Of a stretch of DNA of 64,000 bases, positions 24,267 to 34,086 are shown piece after piece. The translations under genes were made by a program, and so were the position numbers. Each line of letters starts with the position of its first letter. The stretch's first letter is position 1. Source of the DNA: JALEFZ01 sp039817415 (GTDB lineage: Bacteria > Bacteroidota > Bacteroidia > J057); NCBI GenBank assembly GCA_039817415.1, contig JBCBVV010000001.1, positions 310,001 through 374,000 on the forward strand, read 5' to 3'. The notes under the pieces were generated by a model. The model was not told the origin of the DNA, made no database searches, and saw only the letters and a program-made list of their open reading frames with translations.

Positions 24267-27200
24267 ATGAAAAATTGGGGCGGCATTTGGTGCATATTTC
24301 TTCTCTTCTTTACCCTTCCATTGCAAGGGCAACAGGAAGTAGAGGAATTGATTATTCGTGCAGATGATGTTAAGAAGTCTGTAGAGGCAGACGTACAAAA
24401 TGCCCTACCAGAAGCCATCAGGCTGCTCAAAAAAGGCCTTTATGAAGAACTTCATACATACACAGAAAGTCTTATTCTTCCCATGGAGGACCTGAAAGAC
24501 CCAGATTCTCTCCTATATGCTCAGGTCTTGTGGCTTCAAAATAAGGCTGCCATGGAAAGCAGTACAGGCTTGGATATCAACATTCACCTTCAGTATATCC
24601 TTGAACTTAATCCAAGCCTAACGGAAGCATGGATTGATTATGCTGATTTGTCCTTTAGAGCAGAGGATTACCCCAATGCCTTCATTAAATTATTTCAGGC
24701 CAAAAAGTCCATACCCAAAGAGGAATGGCCCTTCCTTTATGCTGCACAACTACGGTACGCAACCTTAGGAGGATTTCCCAAGGAAGGAAAAAAAGCCATA
24801 GCGTTTCTTGATAGTCTTCCCAGAAATCACCCTGTGTATCCAGAGGTGATGTACTTCAGACAGATGTTTGATAGACATGAAGGCAAGTTGAAAGATCGAA
24901 TCAGTTTAAAGAAATCCTACCAAGAAATTGAGCCGGTCTACCTTCCAAATATGGGGGTCCGCTACGACTTGTTCCATCAATTGCTCAAAGTCTCTTGGGA
25001 AAATCAGGTGAATAACAATTGGGCCAGGCGTACCGTGATGGAGAAAACCCTACATTCAGGATTACTATCAGGCCTGACAGGCGAATTGCACATGCTATTC
25101 TATGAGGAGATGGCACGCATAAGTGAAGGGGTAATCCCTCCCGACTCCATTATGAACTACCTCAAACTCGCCGAAAAAGCCGCTACAAAAACCTTTCCCA
25201 TTTGGCACTTGTCCTGTCTTGAAAGAATACTGATGCAGGTTAGGCTTCACAAAGCCAAGCAAGAATATACAAAAAGTGGAAACCTCATCGAAGATGCCCT
25301 ACTAAGGCTAAAAGACAATAACAGGATGGATATTTGGGCGGCACCCCTGCTGAATCTTGAGATGGCAAGCCAGTTTGGTTCACACTTTAAGGAGGGAAGA
25401 AAGAAAAAAGCCCTTCAGGATGTACTCAAGTATTATGATCTACGATATCCTGATGGGTACGAGCAGAAAGGAAATGTTCTTAGGGTTCAAGCAGCGCTCA
25501 AGACAGATAAGAACATGGTTCAACAATTGGATTTCCTTCATCAATCCATTGAGGCAGATACCCTTGCCTATGGTCAGGACAGTCCTCATTTAATCCCTAC
25601 CTACCAATTGCTCTCGGAAAAATACATGATCTTTGGGAATTTGGACTTGGCGAGGGAGTTTCAGCAAAAGGCGCTCGGTATTGCCCAAAATCAATCTAGG
25701 ACAGGTTTTTATTCCCTAGTATCTCAATTGGCAGGAATGGCCAACATTGAACTTGCTGCTAAGCATTTCAAAGAGGCGAATGAACTTGCTCAACAAGCCA
25801 AGGAGCAGTTAAATGAACTTGTCCCGCCCCATGACCACCGACAGGTAGAGCTAGATTACCTTTTGGGAAATATCCAGCGAAAATTAGGAGAAAATGATTC
25901 CGCGCTTCGATACTTCGAAAAGGCATTTTCAGGCTACTTTCCATCATTTGAAGATTATCGATCGGGCTATTGGGAAAATGAGGCCTTTTTCAAGCCATAT
26001 TCCTATGAGTTGATGAACAATATGTTAGGATCCATAGGTGAAATTTATGTGGAAAAAGGGGACTATACGGAGGCATTATTGGCCTATAAGAGCCTTCAGA
26101 TCTGGATGAATTACTATCGTTCCCTCCCTCATGGAAAGTATGCTCCACCCATCCCTGAATATATCTACCAGAATTGTCTTACTGCCCTCCTTCACACTGA
26201 ACAGCAATTGTATCAGAAAAGTGGCAACAAACTCTATCTTCAAGAGGCCTTTGGATACAGCGAACTTGCCAAGCGGATTGCCATTCGGCCTTATCTATTT
26301 GCCAATCCTGATATACGCCCAGGCAAAATTCCGAAGGATATCCTTAACAACGAAGAAACCGTCTCAAAGTCTCTCGTTTCTAAAGAAAAGGTTCTCTTAG
26401 AGAGTAGGCTGTACCGGGCTCCCAACCAGAGAAGAGAAAAGGCTAATTTTTTCTACGAAAGCAGCCTCAAGTCATACCATTTGTGTGAGGAGAAGATCAA
26501 AAAAAGGCTTCCTTTTTACCATCACTTAAAGTATGAACAGCGACTGGTTTACTCAGGTGAAATCATCGATAAGCTCGGGGATTCCAATACCTTGATTATT
26601 TCATATTCATGGGATAGATCTGGGACATTATTTGCCTATGCATTCGGAAACAGTGCCTCATTTGGGATGGAAATTGATCTGCCAAAAGACTTTCCCCGAA
26701 TGCTCATGAAATATATCCAAATGAACAAAGAGGGGAAGGAGATCCAGCACTCTGCCATGGACAGTAGTTTTTTTGCTACGTACACAGGTCTTTCGTCTCA
26801 GTTATACAACATCCTGCTTCAAAAACTTCTCCAGGAAACTTCAGAAGAGTCATACTCAAATCTCTTGATTCTGGCGGATAAAGAATTGCGTTTTCTTCCT
26901 TTTGAAACTTTGCTGACCAGTGAGCAAGAGTATTCTCATCCCAATTATCAGGATCTCCCTTATCTAATTAAGCAATATCATATCTCTTACGAATGGACCG
27001 CAAATCCGCATCCAGCACCAGAGGCCCAACAGGAAGACATCCCATATCTCTCCTATTTAGGCTTGGCACCAGAACTCGCCAAACTTAAGAAAGGAGGTCA
27101 GAACGAGATTCTGAAGGTAAATCAATATGAAGTGGGGGCCGCCTATCCTATATTAGGTGGAAAGGCCTTATTGGGAGACCTTGCGACCTTCGAAGCGCTG

Positions 27201-27743
27201 AAGGAATACCTGAACGAAACCAATATCCTTCATATATCCACTGCTGTAAGGTGTACAGATAGTTTACCCTTTGCCTATCACTTCCTCTTGGATGGCAAAA
27301 ATAATTTTGGCGCTTTTGACTTGGAGGGGAGGCAACTACAAGCGAAACTGGCTTTATTTAATGGGCTTTCATTCGAGGCAGAAGAAGGTCTGAACGGATT
27401 ATGGTCACTTTTATATGCCGGAGGTTGTCCGTCCATGGTCTACTCACGCTGGGTTACAGCCAATGAATCTCAAACTAAAATAGCTACGAGCTTCTTCACC
27501 TATATCCAACAAGGCATACCGAGGGGGGAAGCCATTCGAAGGGCGAAGTTAGACTATTTGGAAGCTGGCTTAGGAAATCTCCATCCTCATTTTTGGAATG
27601 GATTTGCCCTAATGGGTGATACGGGTTCTGTAGTTGTTCAGACTTCTTTGATCACCTTCCAGCGAGTTATTATCCTAATTTTGGTGTTGGCAGGAATCAT
27701 CTTGGGTGCTTGGGGCTTGTCTAGAAGCAGGGGAAGAAAGTGA
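24267..27743 (+). CDS. TPR protein with degenerate C-terminal CHAT domain and membrane anchor
   Basis: The ATG at 24267 gives 1158 residues and a clean signal peptide (MKNWGGIWCIFLLFFTLPLQG), so I prefer it to the longer start at 24207. Residues ~50-650 are helical repeats of TPR type. Residues ~800-1120 have the layout of a CHAT caspase-like domain, including LLILADKELRFLPFETL and a late GIPRGEAIRRAKLDYL segment. The expected catalytic residues are missing: the HxxxH region reads LHISTAVR (His989 kept, Ala993 where the active-site His is expected), and the SAC-type cysteine loop reads NGLSFEAEEG. A C-terminal helix (about 1132-1150) followed by RSRGRK anchors the protein in the inner membrane. 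It is probably a non-catalytic signalling or scaffold protein. Confidence 0.82.
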   Translation: MKNWGGIWCIFLLFFTLPLQGQQEVEELIIRADDVKKSVEADVQNALPEAIRLLKKGLYEELHTYTESLILPMEDLKDPDSLLYAQVLWLQNKAAMESSTGLDINIHLQYILELNPSLTEAWIDYADLSFRAEDYPNAFIKLFQAKKSIPKEEWPFLYAAQLRYATLGGFPKEGKKAIAFLDSLPRNHPVYPEVMYFRQMFDRHEGKLKDRISLKKSYQEIEPVYLPNMGVRYDLFHQLLKVSWENQVNNNWARRTVMEKTLHSGLLSGLTGELHMLFYEEMARISEGVIPPDSIMNYLKLAEKAATKTFPIWHLSCLERILMQVRLHKAKQEYTKSGNLIEDALLRLKDNNRMDIWAAPLLNLEMASQFGSHFKEGRKKKALQDVLKYYDLRYPDGYEQKGNVLRVQAALKTDKNMVQQLDFLHQSIEADTLAYGQDSPHLIPTYQLLSEKYMIFGNLDLAREFQQKALGIAQNQSRTGFYSLVSQLAGMANIELAAKHFKEANELAQQAKEQLNELVPPHDHRQVELDYLLGNIQRKLGENDSALRYFEKAFSGYFPSFEDYRSGYWENEAFFKPYSYELMNNMLGSIGEIYVEKGDYTEALLAYKSLQIWMNYYRSLPHGKYAPPIPEYIYQNCLTALLHTEQQLYQKSGNKLYLQEAFGYSELAKRIAIRPYLFANPDIRPGKIPKDILNNEETVSKSLVSKEKVLLESRLYRAPNQRREKANFFYESSLKSYHLCEEKIKKRLPFYHHLKYEQRLVYSGEIIDKLGDSNTLIISYSWDRSGTLFAYAFGNSASFGMEIDLPKDFPRMLMKYIQMNKEGKEIQHSAMDSSFFATYTGLSSQLYNILLQKLLQETSEESYSNLLILADKELRFLPFETLLTSEQEYSHPNYQDLPYLIKQYHISYEWTANPHPAPEAQQEDIPYLSYLGLAPELAKLKKGGQNEILKVNQYEVGAAYPILGGKALLGDLATFEALKEYLNETNILHISTAVRCTDSLPFAYHFLLDGKNNFGAFDLEGRQLQAKLALFNGLSFEAEEGLNGLWSLLYAGGCPSMVYSRWVTANESQTKIATSFFTYIQQGIPRGEAIRRAKLDYLEAGLGNLHPHFWNGFALMGDTGSVVVQTSLITFQRVIILILVLAGIILGAWGLSRSRGRK

Positions 27744-27780
27744 TTTTTAGCCATTCCCTTCTTACCTTCGTACAAAAAGG

Positions 27781-28596
27781 ATGGCCGAACCCACCCGTAT
27801 CAATAAATATCTTTCCGAAGTTGGATTCTGCTCCAGAAGAGCGGCAGATAAACTCGTTGAAGAAGGTCGAGTGACCATCAATGGAAAAAAGCCGGAAATG
27901 GGGACCAAGGTTCAGGAGGGTGATGAGGTTCGGGTGAATGGAAAACTCATTTCCCCTCCTAAAAAGCATAAATACGTTTATCTCGCCTTCCACAAACCGG
28001 TTGGGATTGTTTGTACCACAGACACGAAGAGAGAAAAAGACAACATCATTGATTACATCAATTACCCTCAGCGAATCTTTCCCATTGGCCGCCTCGATAA
28101 AATGAGCGAAGGGTTGATTTTTCTGACCAATGACGGGGATATCGTTAATAAAATCCTCCGCTCAAGCAACAATCATGAAAAAGAGTATATCGTAACAGTT
28201 AATAAGCCCATTACCCCAGAGTTCATCAGAAAAATGGGGAATGGCGTTCCTATTCTAGACACCGTTACGCGCAAATGTAAGGTTGAGGCCATTCATAAAA
28301 ATCAATTCAGGATCATTCTCACGCAGGGGCTCAATCGCCAGATTCGAAGAATGTGCGAATATTTTGGCTACCATGTTACCAAACTAAAAAGGGTACGAAT
28401 CATGAATGTTACCCTAGACATTAGTCCGGGAAAATGGCGCCACTTAACCAAAAAAGAATTGGCAGATATCCGTCAACTTGTCTCAGACTCAAGCAAGACT
28501 TTCCAGCCTGACCCTTCCTTCAAAAAACCGCAAAGAAGACGTAAAGCAAGCGGGAAAACGGGGAAAAAACCTGACTTTCGACAGTCCAAGAGGTAA
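27781..28596 (+). CDS. rluF: 23S rRNA pseudouridine synthase, RluF-type
   Basis: A 271-residue protein. An N-terminal S4 RNA-binding domain (INKYLSEVGFCSRRAADKLVEEGRV) is followed by the RsuA/RluB/E/F catalytic domain with the active-site aspartate in PIGRLDKMSEGLIFLTNDGD. The run NNHEKEYIVTVNKPIT and GLNRQIRRMCEYFGY are typical of RluF, which modifies U2604 of 23S rRNA. A basic tail of ~35 residues (RRRKASGKTGKKP) extends past the domain and may aid RNA binding. TACCTTCG at 27763-27770 is a loose -7 promoter match, though close to the ATG. Confidence 0.92.
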   Translation: MAEPTRINKYLSEVGFCSRRAADKLVEEGRVTINGKKPEMGTKVQEGDEVRVNGKLISPPKKHKYVYLAFHKPVGIVCTTDTKREKDNIIDYINYPQRIFPIGRLDKMSEGLIFLTNDGDIVNKILRSSNNHEKEYIVTVNKPITPEFIRKMGNGVPILDTVTRKCKVEAIHKNQFRIILTQGLNRQIRRMCEYFGYHVTKLKRVRIMNVTLDISPGKWRHLTKKELADIRQLVSDSSKTFQPDPSFKKPQRRRKASGKTGKKPDFRQSKR

Positions 28597-28745
28597 CAGA
28601 GGTCAGATGACAAAAATCAAGCATCTTGCTACTTGTGATAAAGTCCTCATTTCCAATCTCCTCCACCTAGATTAACCCCTCCGAGCCTGCTTAATTCAAC
28701 AAGGTAGTTGAGCCTTCGTAAACAGGGTAAGCAATCGCAATCGCT

Positions 28746-29873
28746 ATGAGAATAGATATCATTGGAGGAGGAATTGGAGGACTGACCACAGCAATAGCCC
28801 TTAAGAAGAAAGGTTTTACCGTCAAGGTATATGAACAAGCGAAAGAAATGAAGCCGCTGGGTGCAGGGATCATCCTCGCCAATAATGCGATGCAGGTTTA
28901 TCAGAAACTAGGACTGGCTGACACCATCAAAACTGCTGGAAACCCTGTCTCCCGTATGGAGATTACCAAGGCCAATTTAAAGCCTATTTCCATTGTCAAT
29001 TTGAAGCCCTTCGAACGGAAATATGGTGTCGAAAACATTGCCATTCATAGAGCCAACCTGCAACAAATCCTTCTGGAAGAGCTAGGACCAAATGAGGTTA
29101 AGTGGAATAGTAAATTGGCGGATCTCAAGAAACATCATGAGGGCTATACTTTGTATTTTGAAAATGGAACACAGGTTGCCTCCCAAACCATCCTCGGGGC
29201 AGATGGCATTCATTCCAAGGTAAGAGAACAGTTATTTGTTAAAAGAGAGATCAGAGACGCTGAGCAAATTTGCTGGAGAGGCGTTACGCCATTTGACCTT
29301 CCTGAAGAATATCAGGATGGACTCAAAGAAGCATGGGGAAAAACCAGCCGGTTTGGCTTTGTCCAGATAGCCCCTAGACAGGTCTACTGGTATGCATTGG
29401 CGGATCGTACTGGCAAGCCCATTCAAAAAGAAGAGATCGGTAGTCTGTTCAAGCATTACAATGGATTGGTGCAAGCCATGATTGCTTCTACGCCTACAGA
29501 GGCGATCCACGAAGCTCCAATTACAGATTTATATCCTCAAGCTGGTTGGTATCAGGATGATGTTTGCTTGATTGGAGATGCAGCCCACGCAACCACCCCC
29601 AATATGGGCCAAGGTGCCTGCCAAGCTATAGAGGATGCTTATGTTCTTAGCGAATGCATGGGGAAATATGAGATTCCTTTTGCCTTTCACAAGTTTGAGG
29701 AACTTCGTCTCAAAAAGGCCAACAATGTAGTCAACATGAGTTGGAGGCTGGGAAAAATCGCCCATTGGACACAACCCGCCTTGGTTTCTCTCAGGAACAC
29801 CTTGATGAGACTTACGCCTTCTTCCTTAAGTTCTAAACAATCAGAAAGCCTTTTTCAACTGACTAGCGTTTAA
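28746..29873 (+). CDS. FAD-dependent monooxygenase (aromatic hydroxylase/TetX-like)
   Basis: A 375-residue class A flavoprotein monooxygenase. GGGIGG near residue 7 binds the FAD ADP moiety, GADGIHSKVR is the second (DG) fingerprint, and LIGDAAHATTPNMGQG is the GD motif that contacts the ribityl chain. Such enzymes hydroxylate aromatic or polyketide substrates using NAD(P)H and O2; relatives include UbiH, salicylate hydroxylase and TetX. There is no substrate hint in the neighbours. The start at 28746 gives the Rossmann motif immediately, as usual. Confidence 0.88.
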   Translation: MRIDIIGGGIGGLTTAIALKKKGFTVKVYEQAKEMKPLGAGIILANNAMQVYQKLGLADTIKTAGNPVSRMEITKANLKPISIVNLKPFERKYGVENIAIHRANLQQILLEELGPNEVKWNSKLADLKKHHEGYTLYFENGTQVASQTILGADGIHSKVREQLFVKREIRDAEQICWRGVTPFDLPEEYQDGLKEAWGKTSRFGFVQIAPRQVYWYALADRTGKPIQKEEIGSLFKHYNGLVQAMIASTPTEAIHEAPITDLYPQAGWYQDDVCLIGDAAHATTPNMGQGACQAIEDAYVLSECMGKYEIPFAFHKFEELRLKKANNVVNMSWRLGKIAHWTQPALVSLRNTLMRLTPSSLSSKQSESLFQLTSV

Positions 29874-29930
29874 AAAAGAAGGATTGTAAGGCTGTTGTCG
29901 TCTGAGTGGATACAAAGAAAGCAAGCAGAT

Positions 29931-30701
29931 ATGGATATCCTTCAACACCTCAGACATGCCTCCAAGATACATTTGTGGAAAGCTGCAAGAACAAAAAGGA
30001 AACCTCAAGGGAATTCGCCAGACCATAACCTAAAGTCAAGAAGGAAGCAAGGCCCCTATTTCCCCCTTTCCATGTTGGTCCTACTCATGCTAGTCAGTTG
30101 TCAGGCTAATAGACAAGATCAATCTGCTAGTAGAGTAGATAAATTACCCTACTACCAAGAGGCTAGTTTCACCCCTCAATGGTATCCGCTTACTCCTCCA
30201 CCCAACTTCCATACAATTCCAGCCTTTCGCCTCAATAATCAGGATGGGCAAGAAATTACAGAGGAGACATTCAAGGGAAAAATCTATATCGCCAATTTCT
30301 TTTTCACCATTTGCCCTGGTATTTGCCCCAAAATGATGGCCAATATGGCGAGTGTAGCAGAGGCCTTCTATGAAGATGAAGAAGTTTTGTTTCTGTCGCA
30401 TTCCGTTACGCCCTCAATGGACAGCGTATCTGTGTTGAAAAAATATGCTATGGGAAATGACATCCCTTCAGAAAAATGGCATTTGGTAACTGGGGACAGA
30501 GAAGAAATTTATGACCTAGGAAGAAGAAGTTATTTCGCTGAAGAAGACTTAGGACTACAAAAAGACAATCAAGAATTCCTCCATACTGAAAACCTCCTCC
30601 TAATCGATCAAAACAGATATATCCGAGGCATTTACAATGGCCTAAATAATACTTCCGTCGCACAATTGATAGAAGATATTCGTTTGCTGAAACAGGAATA
30701 A
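29931..30701 (+). CDS. SCO1/SenC-family copper-binding lipoprotein
   Basis: The thioredoxin-fold SCO domain carries the copper ligands CxxxC (CPGICPKMM, in FFFTICPGICP) and a late histidine (LHTENLLLIDQ). SCO proteins deliver copper to the CuA site of cytochrome oxidase or act as thiol reductases for it. Before the domain lies a hydrophobic segment ending LMLVSC, a lipobox, preceded by a basic region (KSRRKQG), so the protein is a lipoprotein. I place the start at ATG 29931; a TTG at 29895 or an ATG at 30072 are alternatives, the last removing the basic n-region. It precedes a DoxX-like membrane protein and lies 4 kb upstream of a MbnP/MbnH pair, in a neighbourhood with a copper theme. Confidence 0.85.
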   Translation: MDILQHLRHASKIHLWKAARTKRKPQGNSPDHNLKSRRKQGPYFPLSMLVLLMLVSCQANRQDQSASRVDKLPYYQEASFTPQWYPLTPPPNFHTIPAFRLNNQDGQEITEETFKGKIYIANFFFTICPGICPKMMANMASVAEAFYEDEEVLFLSHSVTPSMDSVSVLKKYAMGNDIPSEKWHLVTGDREEIYDLGRRSYFAEEDLGLQKDNQEFLHTENLLLIDQNRYIRGIYNGLNNTSVAQLIEDIRLLKQE

Positions 30702-30794
30702 GATAATTTTCTCTAGAAGATAGATGGGATGGCACAAAGTCCGCCCCTTTTACATATGTATTTTTATTTATATTGATGGAACAAGCAATCCATC

Positions 30795-32051
30795 ATGATT
30801 ACCCAAAACCGCTTCCTACTGAGGTTTATCCTCTTGATCACCATTTTCATCACCTTCCCTTTTCCTCTTGATTCGATTCCTTTCCTTGGATTTATTGGAG
30901 AAAGTTGGGAAGAGCTGAAACACCTCTTTATCCCTTGGATAGCCAAAAATATCCTTGGACTGGAGAAGGAAATAACCGTTTTTACTAATGGAAGTGGGGA
31001 CACTACTTATGATTATGTGCAATTGCTATTTCATGTGGTCATTTCCCTTATTGGGGCGGGAATTTGGAGTGTCATTGATCGGAAGGAGAGGAGCCTTCGT
31101 TCGATGAATTATTGGTTGTTGGTTCTACTAAGATACTATCTGGGTTACGTCATGCTTTCTTATGGCATGGTAAAGGTGATTCAGTTACAGTTTCCTCAAC
31201 CTAGTTTTATGCGTTTGCTTCAGCCTTTTGGCGATGCCTCTCCGATGGGATTGGCTTGGACCTTTATGGGATTTTCGCAGGGCTATAATCTTTTTGTTGG
31301 GTTAGGAGAGGTGATTGGGGGTATCCTGCTTTTTCATAGAAGGACTAGCATTCTAGGGGCCATCATTCTTGTGGCGGTGATCTCCAATATTGTCGCTATT
31401 AATTTCTTTTTCGATGTACCCGTCAAAATTTATTCCTCCACTTTACTGCTGATGGATTTGGTGATTCTGATGCCTCACATCAACAACTTACTCCGGGTAA
31501 TTCTCTTCAATCAACCCACAGAATCCATCGAATATATGGAGCCCTTTAGTCATCCTAGATGGAAATTGGGAAAAAATATAATGAAGTGGATCACCGTTGT
31601 CTGGCTGGTCGGTTCCAATATTTATGGCGCCCTGGAAAGCGATAAGGAATACGGAAAGGCTGCCCCCAAACCCAAGTTATATGGGCTACATGAGACGGAA
31701 GTGTTCATTCACAATGGAGATACTTTGGAGAGAAGCCTTGAGCCTAGCCTTAGATGGCGCTACCTTATCTTCGAACGATCTGAATTCGCTCTTTCCCTAG
31801 ATGAAGAAAAAAAACGTACCTGGTACAAGGTGGAAATGGATTCTTTAAGGGATAGAGTCTATCTGACCAATTTCCGTGATACCACCTCAAGCATGTCATT
31901 AAACTTCGTCATGACAGATTCAAGCTTGATTTTAGATGGATTTAAAGATGGAGATACCCTTCACATTGAAGCCATTACCCACAAAAAAGAAGATTTCCTA
32001 TTGATGAATAGAGGCTTTAATTGGATCAATGAGTATCCATTTAACCGATAG
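30795..32051 (+). CDS. DoxX-like integral membrane protein with C-terminal soluble domain
   Basis: A 418-residue protein. Helices at about 8-25 and 78-95, then four to five helices between 105 and 235, form a DoxX-like bundle (YYLGYVMLSYGMVKVIQLQFP, GLGEVIGGILLF). A last helix near 263-280 leads into a beta-rich soluble domain of about 130 residues. DoxX-type proteins are linked to quinol or thiol redox chemistry in membranes, but this subfamily is uncharacterised. It follows the SCO1-like gene by 93 bases on the same strand. Confidence 0.65.
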   Translation: MITQNRFLLRFILLITIFITFPFPLDSIPFLGFIGESWEELKHLFIPWIAKNILGLEKEITVFTNGSGDTTYDYVQLLFHVVISLIGAGIWSVIDRKERSLRSMNYWLLVLLRYYLGYVMLSYGMVKVIQLQFPQPSFMRLLQPFGDASPMGLAWTFMGFSQGYNLFVGLGEVIGGILLFHRRTSILGAIILVAVISNIVAINFFFDVPVKIYSSTLLLMDLVILMPHINNLLRVILFNQPTESIEYMEPFSHPRWKLGKNIMKWITVVWLVGSNIYGALESDKEYGKAAPKPKLYGLHETEVFIHNGDTLERSLEPSLRWRYLIFERSEFALSLDEEKKRTWYKVEMDSLRDRVYLTNFRDTTSSMSLNFVMTDSSLILDGFKDGDTLHIEAITHKKEDFLLMNRGFNWINEYPFNR

Positions 32052-32095
32052 TTTTCAAGGAATTGGTTATTTTTAGGAAAACTAAGAATGGAGAT

Positions 32096-32479
32096 ATGAA
32101 ACTGCGGACGACACACAATAGCATCAGAATCCGAATCAGGAAATCTGAACTCAATAAACTAGCGGAAGAACGTGAAATTAGGGAGCGTGTCAATTTTGGC
32201 GGGCAGGTCATGTTTTCCTTTTGCCTAAAAATTGACACCTCTATTGAGAAGGTAAATGGCTCATTTAAAAATGGAGATTTGGTAGTAAGCTTGCCTGGAA
32301 AAATAGCCCAAACCTGGATTGCCACAAACCAAGTCAGCATTGAAGAAAACAGAGCCCTAGAAGATGGCGAACATCTCCATTTGCTGATTGAAAAGGACTT
32401 TCCTTGTACCGATCGTGAAGAAGAAGATAAGAGTGATACATTTTTTGAGTTGGTACCGGATAAACCTGAAGCCTGTTAA
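32096..32479 (+). CDS. Small conserved protein, DUF7009-like
   Basis: A 127-residue protein from ATG 32096, chosen because MKLRTTHNSIRIRIRKSEL is the characteristic family opening; a GTG/ATG-type extension to 32063 adds only poorly conserved residues. It has a beta-strand-rich core with FGGQVMFSFCLK and a C-terminal Cys-containing acidic region (DFPCTDREEEDKSD). I recall this kind of protein beside molybdopterin genes in Bacteroidota, and here it converges with mobA. The function is unknown. Its stop overlaps the mobA stop in a shared TTAA. Confidence 0.65.
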   Translation: MKLRTTHNSIRIRIRKSELNKLAEEREIRERVNFGGQVMFSFCLKIDTSIEKVNGSFKNGDLVVSLPGKIAQTWIATNQVSIEENRALEDGEHLHLLIEKDFPCTDREEEDKSDTFFELVPDKPEAC

Positions 32480-33090
32480 TTGGACTCCTTGTCCTCATCC
32501 ACGCTCTTAAGTTGATCCAAAGCCATTTGCCTTTCTTCAGGCGTATTGGCATTCATGATGTATCGATCCTCGACGATCACTCTTTCTATCATTTGACCCA
32601 AGAGGAACTTTCTCGGAGATTTCCTGCCTGACTCTTGGTAGGCCTTTAGCCTTGGAAGACTGCTTGGCTCATAAATACAAATCAAAGGTTCAGGCATGGC
32701 CCTTTCTTTACCTTGGACCACTGTGGCTACATAATTGGGATTTCTTCTCCTCACGAGCCATTCGATTCTTTGCTGGTCCCAAAGAGGTAAATCGCAAGCA
32801 AGCACAAGCCATGCTGCTTCCGGGTCGCTCTCCATGGCCCAAATAATCGGAAGAATTGGTCCAAAGGTTTCTAAACGATCCACCATCACCGAAAAGCCTT
32901 CGATTTCCTTTTCCCTACAACCAAACTCTTTGGATACATAAACCTCGAGGCCCACATTTTTACACAAATTGGCTAAGTGAATCTGTTGGCTATTTTGGCC
33001 ATGGTATACCAATTGGGACTTATCTGTTCCCATCCGTGAACTTTTCCCACCCGCTAGAATGAGACTCTTGATGTTGGTTCTACCCGCCAT
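32476..33090 (-). CDS. mobA: Molybdenum cofactor guanylyltransferase-like protein
   Basis: A 204-residue nucleotidyltransferase. The GTP-binding loop LAGGKSSRMGTDKS near residue 13 is the MobA signature, followed by a metal-binding aspartate in VLACDLPLWD. MobA links GMP to molybdopterin to form the MGD cofactor of DMSO-reductase-family enzymes. No other moa/moe gene or molybdoenzyme is in view. The gene is divergent from the desaturase, 33 bases away, and convergent with the DUF7009-like gene, sharing four bases at the stops. Confidence 0.88.
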   Translation of the reverse strand: MAGRTNIKSLILAGGKSSRMGTDKSQLVYHGQNSQQIHLANLCKNVGLEVYVSKEFGCREKEIEGFSVMVDRLETFGPILPIIWAMESDPEAAWLVLACDLPLWDQQRIEWLVRRRNPNYVATVVQGKERAMPEPLICIYEPSSLPRLKAYQESGRKSPRKFLLGQMIERVIVEDRYIMNANTPEERQMALDQLKSVDEDKESN

Positions 33091-33123
33091 TATCCTTAAA
33101 TTTAATCATTTAGAGGACTTAAT

Positions 33124-34086
33124 ATGCAGATCGTTTCAGCCACTCCCTACCTAAGTAGAGAAGAAAAAAAGGAATTGTTGAGGAAGGATGCCTCCATGGC
33201 CTGGACAGGTATTTTGTTCCATTACCTATGGATTGTAGCGGCCTTTGCTTGGGTACATTTTTTCCCTCATCCGCTAACGGTTGTAGGAGCCTTATTTATC
33301 CTTGGGGGAAAGCAGTTGGCCTGTGCGATTCTCATGCATGATACCTCTCACCATGCCGTTTTTCCCCATAAAAGAACAAACGACATCGTAGGGCAATGGC
33401 TTGGCGCCTACCCTATATTCAACAACATGCTTTCCTACCGTCCTTACCATCAAAAGCACCATATGACCAATGGGTTGGAAGACGATCCAGATCTTTTGCT
33501 CACAAGAGGGTATCCCACCAGCAGAAAAAGTATGGGGAGGAAATTTTTCCGAGACCTCAGTGGCCAAACGGGAATCAAGGCACTTTCAGGCTTGATCATG
33601 ATGCAACTGGGCTATTTGGAGTATAACCTAGGTGGAAAAGTCGAAAGGGTCTCTCAAAAGGATCGTTCATGGAAGGAATTTTGGATCACGTTCAGACAGA
33701 ATTTGTTGGGCCCTTTGGTTGCCAACCTGATCCTCTTCACCATACTTAGCCTCCTTTCCTCTCCTTGGCTATACCTACTTTGGATAGGAGCCTACTTGAC
33801 CACTTTTCAATTTTGCTTGAGAGTACGGGCGATGGCAGAACATTCTGTGGTAGAGAACCGAACTGATCCCTACCTCAATACCCGTACGACCAAGGCCAAT
33901 CCCCTGGAAAGGCTTCTTTTTGCGCCTTACCATGTAAATTATCATGCAGAGCACCACATGCTCATGGGGGTTCCTCCCTATAAACTCCCCCGTATGCACC
34001 GGTTATTGAAGGAGCGGAATTTTTATGACAAAGGGGTATTAGCTCCAAACTACCTTTCTGTTATCAAAGGAGCCATTCAAAAATAA
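33124..34086 (+). CDS. Membrane fatty acid desaturase
   Basis: A 320-residue protein with four to five hydrophobic segments and the three histidine boxes of membrane diiron desaturases: HDTSHH at 72-77, HQKHH at 109-113, and HVNYHAEHH in the C-terminal third. These eight or more histidines coordinate the diiron centre that inserts a double bond or hydroxyl group. A lipid acyl substrate is likely; a carotenoid hydroxylase or ketolase is also possible because CrtW-type enzymes share the boxes. It is transcribed divergently from mobA. Confidence 0.85.
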   Translation: MQIVSATPYLSREEKKELLRKDASMAWTGILFHYLWIVAAFAWVHFFPHPLTVVGALFILGGKQLACAILMHDTSHHAVFPHKRTNDIVGQWLGAYPIFNNMLSYRPYHQKHHMTNGLEDDPDLLLTRGYPTSRKSMGRKFFRDLSGQTGIKALSGLIMMQLGYLEYNLGGKVERVSQKDRSWKEFWITFRQNLLGPLVANLILFTILSLLSSPWLYLLWIGAYLTTFQFCLRVRAMAEHSVVENRTDPYLNTRTTKANPLERLLFAPYHVNYHAEHHMLMGVPPYKLPRMHRLLKERNFYDKGVLAPNYLSVIKGAIQK

